DNA of 39,013 nt from contig NZ_FNDC01000023.1 of assembly GCF_900099655.1 (NCBI RefSeq), forward strand, positions 1 to 39,013, read 5' to 3'. The translations under genes and the position numbers were made by a program. Below are positions 1 to 7,123 of the stretch, in pieces. Within the stretch, counting starts at the first letter, position 1; each line of letters starts with the position of its first letter. The notes under the pieces were generated by a model. The model was not told the DNA's origin and searched no databases. It worked only from the letters and a program-made list of their open reading frames with translations. Origin of the DNA: Planococcus glaciei (lineage in GTDB: Bacteria; Bacillota; Bacilli; Bacillales_A; Planococcaceae).

Positions 1-176
1 TATGTGTGGCCGGGATAAGTGCTGAAAGCATCTAAGCACGAAGCCCCCCTCAAGATGAGATTTCCCATTGCGCAAGCAAGTAAGATCCCTCAAAGACGAT
101 GAGGTAGATAGGTTCGGGGTGGAAGCGTGGCGACACGTGTAGCTGACGAATACTAATCGATCGAGGACTTAACCAA
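1..176 (+). rRNA. 23S ribosomal RNA, 3' end (partial)
   Basis: The window opens inside the last ~175 nt of a 23S rRNA. The conserved 3' region, including the segment around GCTGAAAGCATCTAAGCACG and the terminal CGAGGACTTAACCA, is recognisable as Bacillales 23S. The 5' part lies outside the window. The short spacer that follows carries a small hairpin (TTGAGGGC/GCACTCAA, around 208-227), probably a processing stem. Confidence 0.95.
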
Positions 177-236
177 CACAGTTGTTTTCAATGTCGCATA
201 TCCAGTTTTGAGGGCGCAAGCACTCAAGAAAAATAG

Positions 237-352
<116 letters not shown>

Positions 353-391
353 CATTTTGTTTTTTTTATGCCGTAACGAATCTTTTACCTT

Positions 392-464
392 GCTTCCATA
401 GCTCAGCAGGTAGAGTGCTTCCATGGTAAGGAAGAGGTCACCGGTTCGAACCCGGTTGGAAGCT
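392..464 (+). tRNA. tRNA-Thr (GGT)
   Basis: Cloverleaf with acceptor GCTTCCA/TGGAAGC and discriminator T. The anticodon stem CTTCC/GGAAG encloses loop ATGGTAA, giving anticodon GGT. The T-loop is GGTTCGAACC. The 3' CCA is not encoded. Confidence 0.96.
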
Positions 465-517
465 TTTGTTTTTATAAGGTTTCTGTAAACGGGAAAAGCA
501 CTTATTCATCTTTTTAT

Positions 518-592
518 GGCCCCTTGGTCAAGCGGTTAAGACACCGCCCTTTCACGGCGGTAACACGGGTTCGAATCCCGTAGGGGTCACCA
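518..592 (+). tRNA. tRNA-Glu (TTC)
   Basis: Acceptor GGCCCCT/AGGGGTC with one G-U pair. Anticodon stem CCGCC/GGCGG encloses loop CTTTCAC, giving TTC. The 3' CCA is encoded at 590-592. Confidence 0.96.
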
Positions 593-608
593 TTTTTTAT
601 AGTTATGT

Positions 609-684
609 GGAGGATTAGCTCAGCTGGGAGAGCATCTGCCTTACAAGCAGAGGGTCGGCGGTTCGATCCCGTCATCCTCCACCA
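609..684 (+). tRNA. tRNA-Val (TAC)
   Basis: Acceptor GGAGGAT/ATCCTCC. Anticodon stem TCTGC/GCAGA encloses loop CTTACAA, giving TAC. The 3' CCA is encoded at 682-684. Confidence 0.96.
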
Positions 685-693
685 TTATTTCTC

Positions 694-777
694 GGTGGGG
701 TAGCGAAGTGGCTAAACGCGGCGGACTGTAAATCCGCTCCTTCGGGTTCGGCAGTTCGAATCTGCCCCCCACCACCA
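694..777 (+). tRNA. tRNA-Tyr (GTA)
   Basis: Class II tRNA with a long variable arm (CTCCTTCGGG region). Acceptor GGTGGGG/CCCCACC. Anticodon stem GCGGA/TCCGC encloses loop CTGTAAA, giving GTA. The 3' CCA is encoded at 775-777. Confidence 0.96.
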
Positions 778-796
778 GTTTTATTTATATTGGCAT

Positions 797-871
797 TGGG
801 GTATAGCCAAGCGGTAAGGCAACGGGTTTTGATCCCGTCATGCCCTGGTTCGAATCCAGGTACCCCAGCCA
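797..871 (+). tRNA. tRNA-Gln (TTG)
   Basis: Acceptor TGGGGTA/TACCCCA with discriminator G. Anticodon stem ACGGG/CCCGT encloses loop TTTTGAT, giving TTG. The 3' CCA is encoded at 869-871. Confidence 0.95.
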
Positions 872-881
872 TTTTTATTTT

Positions 882-954
882 GAGCCATTAGCTCAGTTGG
901 TAGAGCATCTGACTTTTAATCAGAGGGTCGAAGGTTCGAATCCTTCATGGCTCA
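882..954 (+). tRNA. tRNA-Lys (TTT)
   Basis: Acceptor GAGCCAT/ATGGCTC with discriminator A. Anticodon stem TCTGA/TCAGA encloses loop CTTTTAA, giving TTT. The 3' CCA is not encoded. Confidence 0.96.
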
Positions 955-982
955 TTCTTTATTCCTTGCGCCTGTTCAGCGC

Positions 983-1055
983 GGGGCCTTAGCTCAGCTG
1001 GGAGAGCGCGACGCTGGCAGCGTCGAGGTCAGGGGTTCGAGCCCCCTAGGCTCCA
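983..1055 (+). tRNA. tRNA-Ala (GGC)
   Basis: Acceptor GGGGCCT/AGGCTCC with a G-U pair. Anticodon stem CGACG/CGTCG encloses loop CTGGCAG, giving GGC. The 3' CCA is not encoded. It is the last tRNA of the cluster. Confidence 0.96.
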
Positions 1056-1087
1056 TTGTTCCATGTGTATTTGTACTATCCATGTGT

Positions 1088-1127
1088 AAAAAGCCCGTAT
1101 CCAATTTATTGGATGCGGGCTTTTTTT
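1088..1127. terminator. Bidirectional terminator, tRNA cluster / citA
   Basis: Twelve-pair stem AGCCCGTATCCA / TGGATGCGGGCT with a 6-nt loop, an A-tract on the left and T7 on the right. It can end the rrn-tRNA transcript on the plus strand and citA on the minus strand; the citA stop codon lies at its edge. Confidence 0.9.
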
Positions 1128-2205
1128 AAGTTCCGATGTATTCAGACTGCGGACGGAAAATGACATTGTCTTCTTGCTGTTCCATCGCATGGGCAGTCCA
1201 GCCGACGATGCGGGCTGCGCTAAATGTAGGCGTAAAGAGCGCAGGAGGCATTGCGATGGACCTCATAATGGCAGCCGCATAGAATTCCACGTTCGTGTGC
1301 AGCGCCCTTCCTGGCTTGTGCTGGTTCAAGAGGCCGACAATCTCTTTTTCAGCCGCTACGGCCAAATCGAGCCATGGGTCTGCCCCTTGCAAGGCGAGGC
1401 ATTTATCTCTAAGCACAATCGACCGTGGATCTTCAGTCCGGTAAATGCGGTGGCCAAAGCCCATAATTTTTTCGCCGTGGGCCAGTTTTTCGAGAATGAC
1501 CGGTTCAATGCGCTCCGGCGTTTGAATTTCATCGAGCAAGTCAATGACTCCTGAAGGCGCTCCTCCGTGAAGCGGGCCTTTCATAGTGCCAATGGCGGAA
1601 GTAACAGCAGAGACAAGATCGGATTCTGTAGAGATGGTGACGCGGGCAGCAAATGTGGAAGCGTTCATGCCGTGCTCCATCGTCAGCTTTAAATACGTTT
1701 CCAATGCTTCAATCTGCGCTTCTGAAGGTTCCCGTCCATTCAACATCCATAAATAATTGGCGGTATGGCCGAGATCGCTGCGTGGTTGAATCATTTCTTT
1801 TTCTTCCTGTAAGCAGAACAAAAGAGCAATCAGTACTGGGAAAGCACCTGTTAAGGCTATGGCTTGTTCACCGATTGGCAACTGGGTAAATTCCTTATGG
1901 CAGTATGCGGATATTAAGGTCCGCAGATTGTCCATCAAGGGTGCATCAGGGGGCAGCAGTTTGGCTGTTTCAATAACGTGATTTGGAAGCTTGCGATATT
2001 CCATTAGTGCATTTTGCAAACCGGCCAACTCTTGGGCCGATGGGTTCCGGCCATGCCACAAAAAGTATGCTGCTTCTTCAAATGACTTTCCGCTGATTGC
2101 CTCTTTCACTTGTATCCCGCGGTAGCGCAATTCTCCTTTGTCTCCATCTACCGAAGCTATTTTTGTTTGGACCGCTGTAATTCCTTTTAATCCTTTCTGG
2201 AACAT
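1126..2205 (-). CDS. citA: Citrate synthase I (CitA-type)
   Basis: 359 aa. Condenses acetyl-CoA and oxaloacetate to citrate in the cytoplasm. The N-terminal KGITAVQTKIASVDGDKGEL pattern, the HGGAPSG motif (His213) and GFGHRIY (His252) are citrate-synthase active-site elements. The third catalytic position, Asp in most family members (NVD-F-Y), reads NVEFY here (Glu307). I remember the same Glu in Bacillus subtilis CitA, the secondary citrate synthase, and the overall sequence follows CitA rather than CitZ. The start is fixed by a strong AAGGAGGAG site just upstream of the ATG. It is divergent from a LysR gene, the same arrangement as B. subtilis citA/citR. A CitZ-type paralogue probably exists elsewhere with icd and mdh; it is not in this window. 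Confidence 0.9.
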   Translation of the reverse strand: MFQKGLKGITAVQTKIASVDGDKGELRYRGIQVKEAISGKSFEEAAYFLWHGRNPSAQELAGLQNALMEYRKLPNHVIETAKLLPPDAPLMDNLRTLISAYCHKEFTQLPIGEQAIALTGAFPVLIALLFCLQEEKEMIQPRSDLGHTANYLWMLNGREPSEAQIEALETYLKLTMEHGMNASTFAARVTISTESDLVSAVTSAIGTMKGPLHGGAPSGVIDLLDEIQTPERIEPVILEKLAHGEKIMGFGHRIYRTEDPRSIVLRDKCLALQGADPWLDLAVAAEKEIVGLLNQHKPGRALHTNVEFYAAAIMRSIAMPPALFTPTFSAARIVGWTAHAMEQQEDNVIFRPQSEYIGT

Positions 2206-2242
2206 CGTAACTCCTCCTTTGCTTTTATTTTACTCCTGTTGA

Positions 2243-2270
2243 TTGATAACAAAAATTAAAGATATATAAT
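2243..2270 (+). promoter_or_regulatory. Predicted citR promoter
   Basis: TTGATA (2243-2248), 16-nt spacer, perfect TATAAT (2265-2270), placed ~40 nt before the citR start. A TTGAA-N4-TTCAA palindrome begins inside the -10. Confidence 0.55.
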
Positions 2271-2283
2271 TGAAATAATTCAA
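2255..2283 (-). promoter_or_regulatory. Predicted citA promoter, overlapping citR promoter
   Basis: On the minus strand TTGAAT, a 17-nt spacer and TTTAAT. It interleaves with the citR promoter, so one bound LysR protein could affect both genes. Confidence 0.4.
2270..2283. promoter_or_regulatory. Candidate CitR operator, TTGAA-N4-TTCAA
   Basis: A perfect 5+5 inverted repeat in the citA/citR intergenic region. It covers the downstream edge of the citR -10 and the citA -35. LysR regulators bind interrupted palindromes and commonly repress their own gene; assignment to CitR is inference from position. Confidence 0.45.
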
Positions 2284-2308
2284 ATTGTTAATTGAAGGAG
2301 GCAAGAAC

Positions 2309-3190
2309 ATGGAGCTCAATTGGCTGCGGACGTTTGTGGATGCTGCTGAAACGTTGAATTTCCGAAAAACTTCCGAACGGTTACTGATGTCGCAGCCAAG
2401 TGTCACGGTCCACATCCGGCTATTGGAAGAAAGCCTTGGGATTTTGTTATTCAAGCGGGAAAAGAACCGGGTTTCGCTGACAGAAGAAGGGCGCCATTTC
2501 TGCCCGAAGGCTAAAAGCATACTGGCCCAGATGGATCAAAGCATCGCGGAACTTCAAGCTTTTGCCCAAGGTTACCGAAAGAAATGGACGCTTGCAATTT
2601 CTCCCTTAATGGCCGAGACGATTTTGCCGTATATTTTAAAATCGTTTACACGGGACCACCCAGACCTTGAACTGGTGATTCAAGTGGAAGAGTCGGAGCA
2701 CATAGAAGAACTGGTGGAAACAGAGCAAGTGTCGGCCGGCATTTCCGCATTGCGCCCTATGCGGCAGGATATTCACTGTGAAACGGTTTATAACGATCCG
2801 CTTCTTTTTATTTTGCCAAGAGATGCGTACGATGATGAGTCTGGCCCAGCGGTTTCAGGAGAAGCGATGCTCCAGTCGGCCTTTCTGTTTACACACCATC
2901 ATCCGGCTTTTTGGGATGAGCTGCTCCTAAAGCTGCGTCTTCATGTTACAGGAATCCGGACAATGAAAGTGACACAGGCGCATATTGCCAAACGATTTAT
3001 CCAAGAAGGCCTTGGCGTGTCATTTTTGCCTAAATCCATGGTGAGGCGGGAGCTGATTGAAGGACGTTTAATGGACGCCCATTTTGATTTGTTTCCGCTG
3101 CCGGAAGTGTCCACGTATTTTTTAACGAAGCAGATGGGCGAACTTGAAAAAGAATTTTTGCAGCGAGTCCAGTCTGTGCATTTTAGTTAA
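2309..3190 (+). CDS. citR: LysR-family regulator, CitR-like
   Basis: 293 aa from ATG 2309, chosen because GGAGG at 2297-2301 is correctly spaced; an upstream in-frame ATG at 2285 precedes that site. The N-terminal winged helix-turn-helix starts MELNWLRTFVDAAETLNF and includes the LysR signature around MSQPSVTVHIRLLEESLG. The rest is a LysR effector-binding domain (about residues 90-293). It is divergent from citA, as in B. subtilis, where CitR represses citA. The next gene follows after 14 nt, so the two may be co-transcribed. Confidence 0.85.
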   Translation: MELNWLRTFVDAAETLNFRKTSERLLMSQPSVTVHIRLLEESLGILLFKREKNRVSLTEEGRHFCPKAKSILAQMDQSIAELQAFAQGYRKKWTLAISPLMAETILPYILKSFTRDHPDLELVIQVEESEHIEELVETEQVSAGISALRPMRQDIHCETVYNDPLLFILPRDAYDDESGPAVSGEAMLQSAFLFTHHHPAFWDELLLKLRLHVTGIRTMKVTQAHIAKRFIQEGLGVSFLPKSMVRRELIEGRLMDAHFDLFPLPEVSTYFLTKQMGELEKEFLQRVQSVHFS

Positions 3191-3204
3191 GGGGAGAGAA
3201 TGGT

Positions 3205-3768
3205 ATGAAAATTGAACACTCAAACATCCGGTTGCGTTTACTGACGCGAGATGATTTTGAAGCATTGTGGGCGCTTTATACACCTGCAATCTTCGAACAC
3301 ATGCTGACGAAAGTGGAAAGCTTTGAACAGTTGTGTGCTTGGCTGGAAACAGGGCTGAAGGGGGACGATGTACTTATTTTTGCTGTGGAAGATCCAAAAA
3401 GCGCAGAAATCATCGGCACCACCCGCATTTATGCAATCGATGAAACAAATAAAAGCTGTGAAATCGGTTCAACCTTTTATGCAGAAGCTGCGCAACGTAC
3501 TCATGTAAACACTGCAGTAAAAGCTGCATTGCTCCAATATTGCTTTGAAGAGCGGGGCATGATTCGGGTGCAATTCAAAACAGATGCAGAAAACAGCGCT
3601 TCCCAAAAGGCCCTGGAACGAATCGGCGCCAAAAAAGAAGGGCTGCTCCGCAACGAACGAATCCGCTCAACCGGCAAACCAAGAGACGCCGTGGTGTATT
3701 CAATCATCGATTCGGAATGGCCGGTTATAAAATGCGAACTAGCGGAAAAAATGAATAAATATACTTGA
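3205..3768 (+). CDS. GNAT acetyltransferase, RimJ/RimL type
   Basis: 187 aa. N-terminal LRLLTRDDFEALW and a C-terminal block with QFKTDAENSASQKALERIGAKKEG are the standard signature of RimJ/RimL-type GNAT enzymes that acetylate protein N-termini or small amines with acetyl-CoA. The residues after GSTFYAEAAQRTHVNT correspond to the acetyl-CoA loop. An AAGGGGAGA site precedes the ATG. It lies 14 nt after citR and is likely in the same transcript. The substrate cannot be told from sequence. Confidence 0.8.
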   Translation: MKIEHSNIRLRLLTRDDFEALWALYTPAIFEHMLTKVESFEQLCAWLETGLKGDDVLIFAVEDPKSAEIIGTTRIYAIDETNKSCEIGSTFYAEAAQRTHVNTAVKAALLQYCFEERGMIRVQFKTDAENSASQKALERIGAKKEGLLRNERIRSTGKPRDAVVYSIIDSEWPVIKCELAEKMNKYT

Positions 3769-3778
3769 TTTTGTTTGG

Positions 3779-3808
3779 TTGAGCCAAGGCTTCCTTAACA
3801 GGTACAAT
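3779..3808 (+). promoter_or_regulatory. Predicted rocF promoter
   Basis: TTGAGC (3779-3784), 18-nt spacer, TACAAT (3803-3808), starting ~10 nt after the GNAT stop codon. The -10 is framed by an 8-bp inverted repeat (3793-3800 and 3819-3826). Confidence 0.5.
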
Positions 3809-3826
3809 AAATTCATCTTGTTAAGG
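3793..3826. promoter_or_regulatory. Inverted repeat around the rocF -10
   Basis: CCTTAACA (3793-3800) and TGTTAAGG (3819-3826) are perfect 8-bp arms 18 nt apart. The right arm runs into the ribosome-binding site. It could be an operator; it does not resemble an AhrC ARG box. Confidence 0.4.
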
Positions 3827-3838
3827 GGGTATAAAATC

Positions 3839-4747
3839 ATGAATAAATTAAATGTATCTATTATCGGAGTACCAATGGATCATGGCCAGAATCGCCGCGG
3901 GGTGGACATGGGGCCGAGCGCCATCCGCTATGCAGGCGTTGTAGAGCGCATTGAAGCTTTAGGGCATACCGTAACGGATGAAGGGGACATCCAGATCGGC
4001 CATGCAGACGGCTCTATTGATACAGAAACCAACCTGCGCAATTTAAAAGTTGTGACGGACGCGACGGAAGCACTCGGCGCGAAAGTGTTTGAAGTAGCAG
4101 AAGCAGGGAATTTCCCGCTGGTTCTTGGCGGAGATCATAGCATCGCCATCGGGACACTCGCTGGAATCTCTGAGCGCCATGAGAACCTGGGGGTTATCTG
4201 GTATGATGCGCACGCGGACATGAATACAAGTGATACGTCACCGTCCGGAAATATCCACGGGATGCCTTTGGCAGCAAGTTTCGGACTTGGGCATGAACAG
4301 CTGACGAATATCCGCGGCTATTCACCAAAAGTGAAGCCTGAAAATATTGTAATCATAGGTGCCCGTTCTGTAGACCCAGGCGAGCGTGAGTTGATCAAAG
4401 AACGCGGCATCCGCGTCTACAGCATGCATGAACTTGATAAAATGGGAATGGATGCAGTAATTGATGATGCGATCCATTACTTGAAAGAAGAACGCAGAAC
4501 GGATGCGGTCCATTTGTCATTGGATCTGGACGGCATTGACCCAATGTACACACCAGGTGTCGGCACACCGGTCCCAGGCGGCATTACGTACCGGGAAAGC
4601 CATTTGGCGATGGAGCTGCTGCACGATGCAGGAATCATCACTTCTGCCGAATTTGTGGAAGTCAATCCGATTCTGGATGAAAAAAACCGCACCGCGGATG
4701 TTGCAGTAGCGCTGATTGGTTCATTGCTCGGAGAAAAATTACTTTAA
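3839..4747 (+). CDS. rocF: Arginase
   Basis: 302 aa from ATG 3839, preceded by an AAGGGGG site; an upstream in-frame ATG at 3779 would add 20 unrelated residues. Hydrolyses L-arginine to ornithine and urea, the first step of arginine catabolism. Mn ligands are visible: His100 in GGDHS, Asp123/His125/Asp127 in DAHADMN, Asp229/Asp231 in SLDLDGIDP; Glu274 of EFVEVNP is the conserved C-terminal glutamate. Length and motifs match Bacillus arginase. Here it stands alone with its own promoter and terminator rather than beside rocD/rocE. Confidence 0.95.
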   Translation: MNKLNVSIIGVPMDHGQNRRGVDMGPSAIRYAGVVERIEALGHTVTDEGDIQIGHADGSIDTETNLRNLKVVTDATEALGAKVFEVAEAGNFPLVLGGDHSIAIGTLAGISERHENLGVIWYDAHADMNTSDTSPSGNIHGMPLAASFGLGHEQLTNIRGYSPKVKPENIVIIGARSVDPGERELIKERGIRVYSMHELDKMGMDAVIDDAIHYLKEERRTDAVHLSLDLDGIDPMYTPGVGTPVPGGITYRESHLAMELLHDAGIITSAEFVEVNPILDEKNRTADVAVALIGSLLGEKLL

Positions 4748-4775
4748 AACAGGCGAAAGCCTGTTTTTTTTTTTT
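4746..4775 (+). terminator. rocF terminator
   Basis: Nine-pair stem AAAACAGGC / GCCTGTTTT with a GAAA tetraloop and a long T-run immediately after the stop codon. Confidence 0.92.
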
Positions 4776-4802
4776 ATGTAAACATTTCTTCTTCACTAGC
4801 CC

Positions 4803-4826
4803 AAAGCGACTTTCGAGCGCTTTTTT
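4803..4826 (+). terminator. Weak second terminator hairpin
   Basis: Six-pair stem AAAGCG / CGCTTT with a 9-nt loop, ending in a T-run. It may back up the rocF terminator ahead of sigW. Confidence 0.4.
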
Positions 4827-4909
4827 ATTGAAAAGAACCAAAAACAATCTGGGAATAAGATGGATTTTAATGGTTTAAGTTTGGTACGATAGAAAGAGAA
4901 AAAATAAAA

Positions 4910-4935
4910 TGAAACTTTTTGAAAAGCAATCCGTA
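4910..4935 (+). promoter_or_regulatory. Sigma-W autoregulatory promoter of sigW
   Basis: TGAAAC (4910-4915), exactly 16 nt, then CGTA (4932-4935). This is the sigma-W consensus, 39 nt before the sigW start, and indicates autoactivation as known in B. subtilis. A weaker extended -10 (TGGTACGAT, 4882-4890) upstream could give basal vegetative expression. Confidence 0.9.
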
Positions 4936-4973
4936 TATAAAAGACAGCCGCATAGGCGGAGGGAAATGAGAAC

Positions 4974-5537
4974 ATGGATGCGTTAGTCAATAAACGAATA
5001 AAAAAAGTGTTAAAAGGCGATCAGAACGCATTCGCCGAACTCGTTGAGCTATATCAGCACCAGCTTTATCAAATCTGTTACCGGATGTTAGGGAACAAAC
5101 ATGAAGCGGAAGATATAGCGCAAGAAGCGTTTACACGTGCATATGTCAATCTTCATACGTTCGATCAAAAGCGCAAGTTTTCGACGTGGCTTTACCGCAT
5201 CGCGACGAATCTGTGCATTGACCGGATCCGCAAGAAAAAGCCGGATTATTATCTGGACGCAGAAGTGCGCGGGACTGAAGGATTAAATATGTACTCGTCC
5301 ATTGCCAACGATGATCAGCTGCCGGAAGAAGAGCTGATGCGGATGGAAGTACAGGAACGCGTGCAATATGAGATAAGTCGCTTGCCAGATAAGTACCGTG
5401 CCGCTATTGTATTAAAGTATATTGAAGAATTGCCCCTATCGGAAATCAGTGAAATTTTGGATTTGCCGCTAGGTACCGTGAAAACGCGGATACACCGGGG
5501 AAGAGAAGCTCTTCGGAAGCAATTGAGCAATTTGTAG
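4974..5537 (+). CDS. sigW: ECF RNA polymerase sigma factor SigW
   Basis: 187 aa. Region 2 contains YRMLGNKHEAEDIAQEAF and FSTWLYRIATN; region 4 has the helix-turn-helix LPLSEISEILDLPLGTVKTRIHRG. The segment RIRKKKPDYYLDAE is, as I recall it, shared with B. subtilis SigW. It directs transcription of envelope-stress and antibiotic-resistance genes when released from RsiW at the membrane. The match of its own promoter to the sigma-W consensus supports the name. The rsiW start follows 12 nt after the stop codon, so the two are co-expressed. Confidence 0.95.
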   Translation: MDALVNKRIKKVLKGDQNAFAELVELYQHQLYQICYRMLGNKHEAEDIAQEAFTRAYVNLHTFDQKRKFSTWLYRIATNLCIDRIRKKKPDYYLDAEVRGTEGLNMYSSIANDDQLPEEELMRMEVQERVQYEISRLPDKYRAAIVLKYIEELPLSEISEILDLPLGTVKTRIHRGREALRKQLSNL

Positions 5538-5549
5538 GAGGCGAGCACG

Positions 5550-6185
5550 ATGAAAACGTGTCCGGAAAACATCATTCATTTTATGGATGATTATTTAGAT
5601 GGGGATTTGAACCCATCCGATGAAGTAGTGCTAAAAGCACATTTGGAAAGCTGCATCGAATGTCGGAGATTGTATCACGAACAAACCAAAACGATCGCAC
5701 TTGTCCAAAGTGCATCACATATACAGGCACCGGCCGATTTTGTGGCGAAGACCATGCAGCGGCTGCCGAAAGAAAGACAGCGCATCGGCGTGCCGCGCTG
5801 GTTCCGGCATCATCCGCTGTTGACAGCTGCCGCATTGTTTCTTTTGCTGATGAGCGGCATGTTGTTCTCCAATTTTAACAATGACCAGCAATTTGCCTTT
5901 ACAAAACAACCGAACCTTGTTGTAGAAGGGGAGACCGTTGTGGTGCCGGAAGGCGAAGTGGTAACAGGCGATTTGACGATCCGCAACGGCGATTTGCGGG
6001 TGGAAGGTGAACTGCACGGAGATGTCACTCTTGTCAATGGCCAGTATATGGCTTCGAGCGGAGTCATTACCGGGGAAATCGAAGAAATTGATAAGGCGTT
6101 CGAGTGGATGTGGTACACCATTAAAGACGGTGTGAAAGATGCCGCCGCCATTTTCAGCAGCAATGGAGAAAAGAATGAAGAGTAA
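5550..6185 (+). CDS. rsiW: Anti-sigma-W factor RsiW
   Basis: 211 aa. The N-terminal zinc-binding anti-sigma motif H-x3-C-x2-C is His31/Cys35/Cys38. A single membrane span lies at about residues 88-106, followed by an extracytoplasmic domain with repeated beta-type segments (VVVPEGEVVTGDLTIRNG). It holds SigW inactive; in B. subtilis the site-1 protease PrsW and then RasP cleave it after envelope stress. Neither protease gene is in this window. Length and layout match B. subtilis RsiW. Confidence 0.93.
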   Translation: MKTCPENIIHFMDDYLDGDLNPSDEVVLKAHLESCIECRRLYHEQTKTIALVQSASHIQAPADFVAKTMQRLPKERQRIGVPRWFRHHPLLTAAALFLLLMSGMLFSNFNNDQQFAFTKQPNLVVEGETVVVPEGEVVTGDLTIRNGDLRVEGELHGDVTLVNGQYMASSGVITGEIEEIDKAFEWMWYTIKDGVKDAAAIFSSNGEKNEE

Positions 6186-6187
6186 TG

Positions 6188-6215
6188 CCTATCCTGCTTG
6201 AAGGATAGGTTTTTT
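6188..6215 (+). terminator. sigW-rsiW terminator
   Basis: Eight-pair stem CCTATCCT / AGGATAGG with a 6-nt loop and T6. It separates the stress operon from cdaA, although some readthrough is possible. Confidence 0.88.
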
Positions 6216-6241
6216 CAATGAAGGCAAGGCAAATTCACTTA

Positions 6242-6250
6242 TGTTATACT
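6242..6250 (+). promoter_or_regulatory. Possible extended -10 promoter of cdaA
   Basis: TG-T-TATACT is an extended -10 just after the rsiW terminator, ~37 nt before the cdaA start. No good -35 is visible. Confidence 0.35.
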
Positions 6251-6286
6251 GATTTATATGCAGATGTTGAAAAGCGAGGGTTGCAG

Positions 6287-7123
6287 ATGCCGTTTTTGGA
6301 GAATTTAACAAACCAAACACCACTCGAACTTTTAGTAAATGTCATTGATATTTTATTAGTATGGTTCGTTATATATAAGTTGATCACAATCATTAAAGGG
6401 ACGAAAGCGGTCCAGTTGTTAAAAGGGATCTTTTTTATCGTTATTGCGTATCTGATAACCCGCGCTCTCAATTTGGAGACTTTGGGTTGGATCATGCAGC
6501 AAGTGCTGAATTGGGGATTCCTGGCGATTATCATCATTTTCCAGCCGGAGATGCGGCGGGCACTGGAACAGCTGGGACGTGGAAAACTGTTCTCCAGCAG
6601 CCAGCTGAATGAGGAATCCGAACGCAGCCGGTTGATTGAAGCGATGTCGAAATCGGTCAGCTATATGGCAAAACGCCGGATTGGCGCTTTGATTTCAATT
6701 GAGCGGGAAACCGGATTGAGCGAGTATATTGAGACGGGCATTCCCATGAACTCGGACATTACGTCAGAGTTGCTGATCAATCTATTTATCCCGAATACAC
6801 CGCTGCATGACGGAGCGGTGATTGTACAGAAAAACCGCATTGCCGCCGCCGCCTGTTATTTGCCGTTGTCTGAAAGCCCGTTTATCTCCAAAGAACTTGG
6901 CACCCGGCACCGAGCTGCGCTTGGAATCAGTGAAGTGACCGATGCCATCACCATCATTGTGTCGGAAGAAACGGGTGCCATCAGCCTGACAGCAAACGGA
7001 GATTTGCACCGCAACTTGTCGCTGGAAGATTTTGAAGTGAAGCTGCGCCGAATTTGGTTTGGCGCCGAACAACAGCCAGCTGATTCTGCCCGGTGGAACT
7101 GGAGGATGAAAAAGAATGGATAA
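6287..7123 (+). CDS. cdaA: Diadenylate cyclase CdaA
   Basis: 278 aa from ATG 6287 (MPFLENLTNQ); a 23-residue upstream extension in the same frame would start inside the promoter. Three N-terminal membrane helices (about residues 14-32, 38-58 and 63-84) are followed by the DAC domain with the catalytic DGA (Asp175-Ala177) and RHR (Arg207-Arg209) motifs. It makes cyclic di-AMP from two ATP, a messenger controlling potassium/osmotic balance and wall homeostasis. It overlaps cdaR by 8 nt and lies upstream of glmM, the conserved cdaA-cdaR-glmM module in which CdaR and GlmM modulate CdaA. Confidence 0.95.
   Translation: MPFLENLTNQTPLELLVNVIDILLVWFVIYKLITIIKGTKAVQLLKGIFFIVIAYLITRALNLETLGWIMQQVLNWGFLAIIIIFQPEMRRALEQLGRGKLFSSSQLNEESERSRLIEAMSKSVSYMAKRRIGALISIERETGLSEYIETGIPMNSDITSELLINLFIPNTPLHDGAVIVQKNRIAAAACYLPLSESPFISKELGTRHRAALGISEVTDAITIIVSEETGAISLTANGDLHRNLSLEDFEVKLRRIWFGAEQQPADSARWNWRMKKNG

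Noticed and set aside
672..872. Antisense ORF over tRNA genes (66 codons)
   Set aside because: It is the complement of Val, Tyr and Gln tRNAs; this type of translation is a well-known false protein call.
392..1055. tRNA genes without encoded CCA (Thr, Lys, Ala) as pseudogenes
   Set aside because: All cloverleaf stems and anticodon loops are intact; mixed CCA encoding is common in Bacillales.
947..1129. ORF over the Lys/Ala tRNA region
   Set aside because: The frame runs through tRNA-Ala and the terminator; no ribosome-binding site.
3774..3792. Sigma-54 (-24/-12) promoter before rocF
   Set aside because: GG and GC are 10 nt apart as required, but neither the CAC of the -24 nor the TT of the -12 element is present; a sigma-A promoter overlaps it and fits better.
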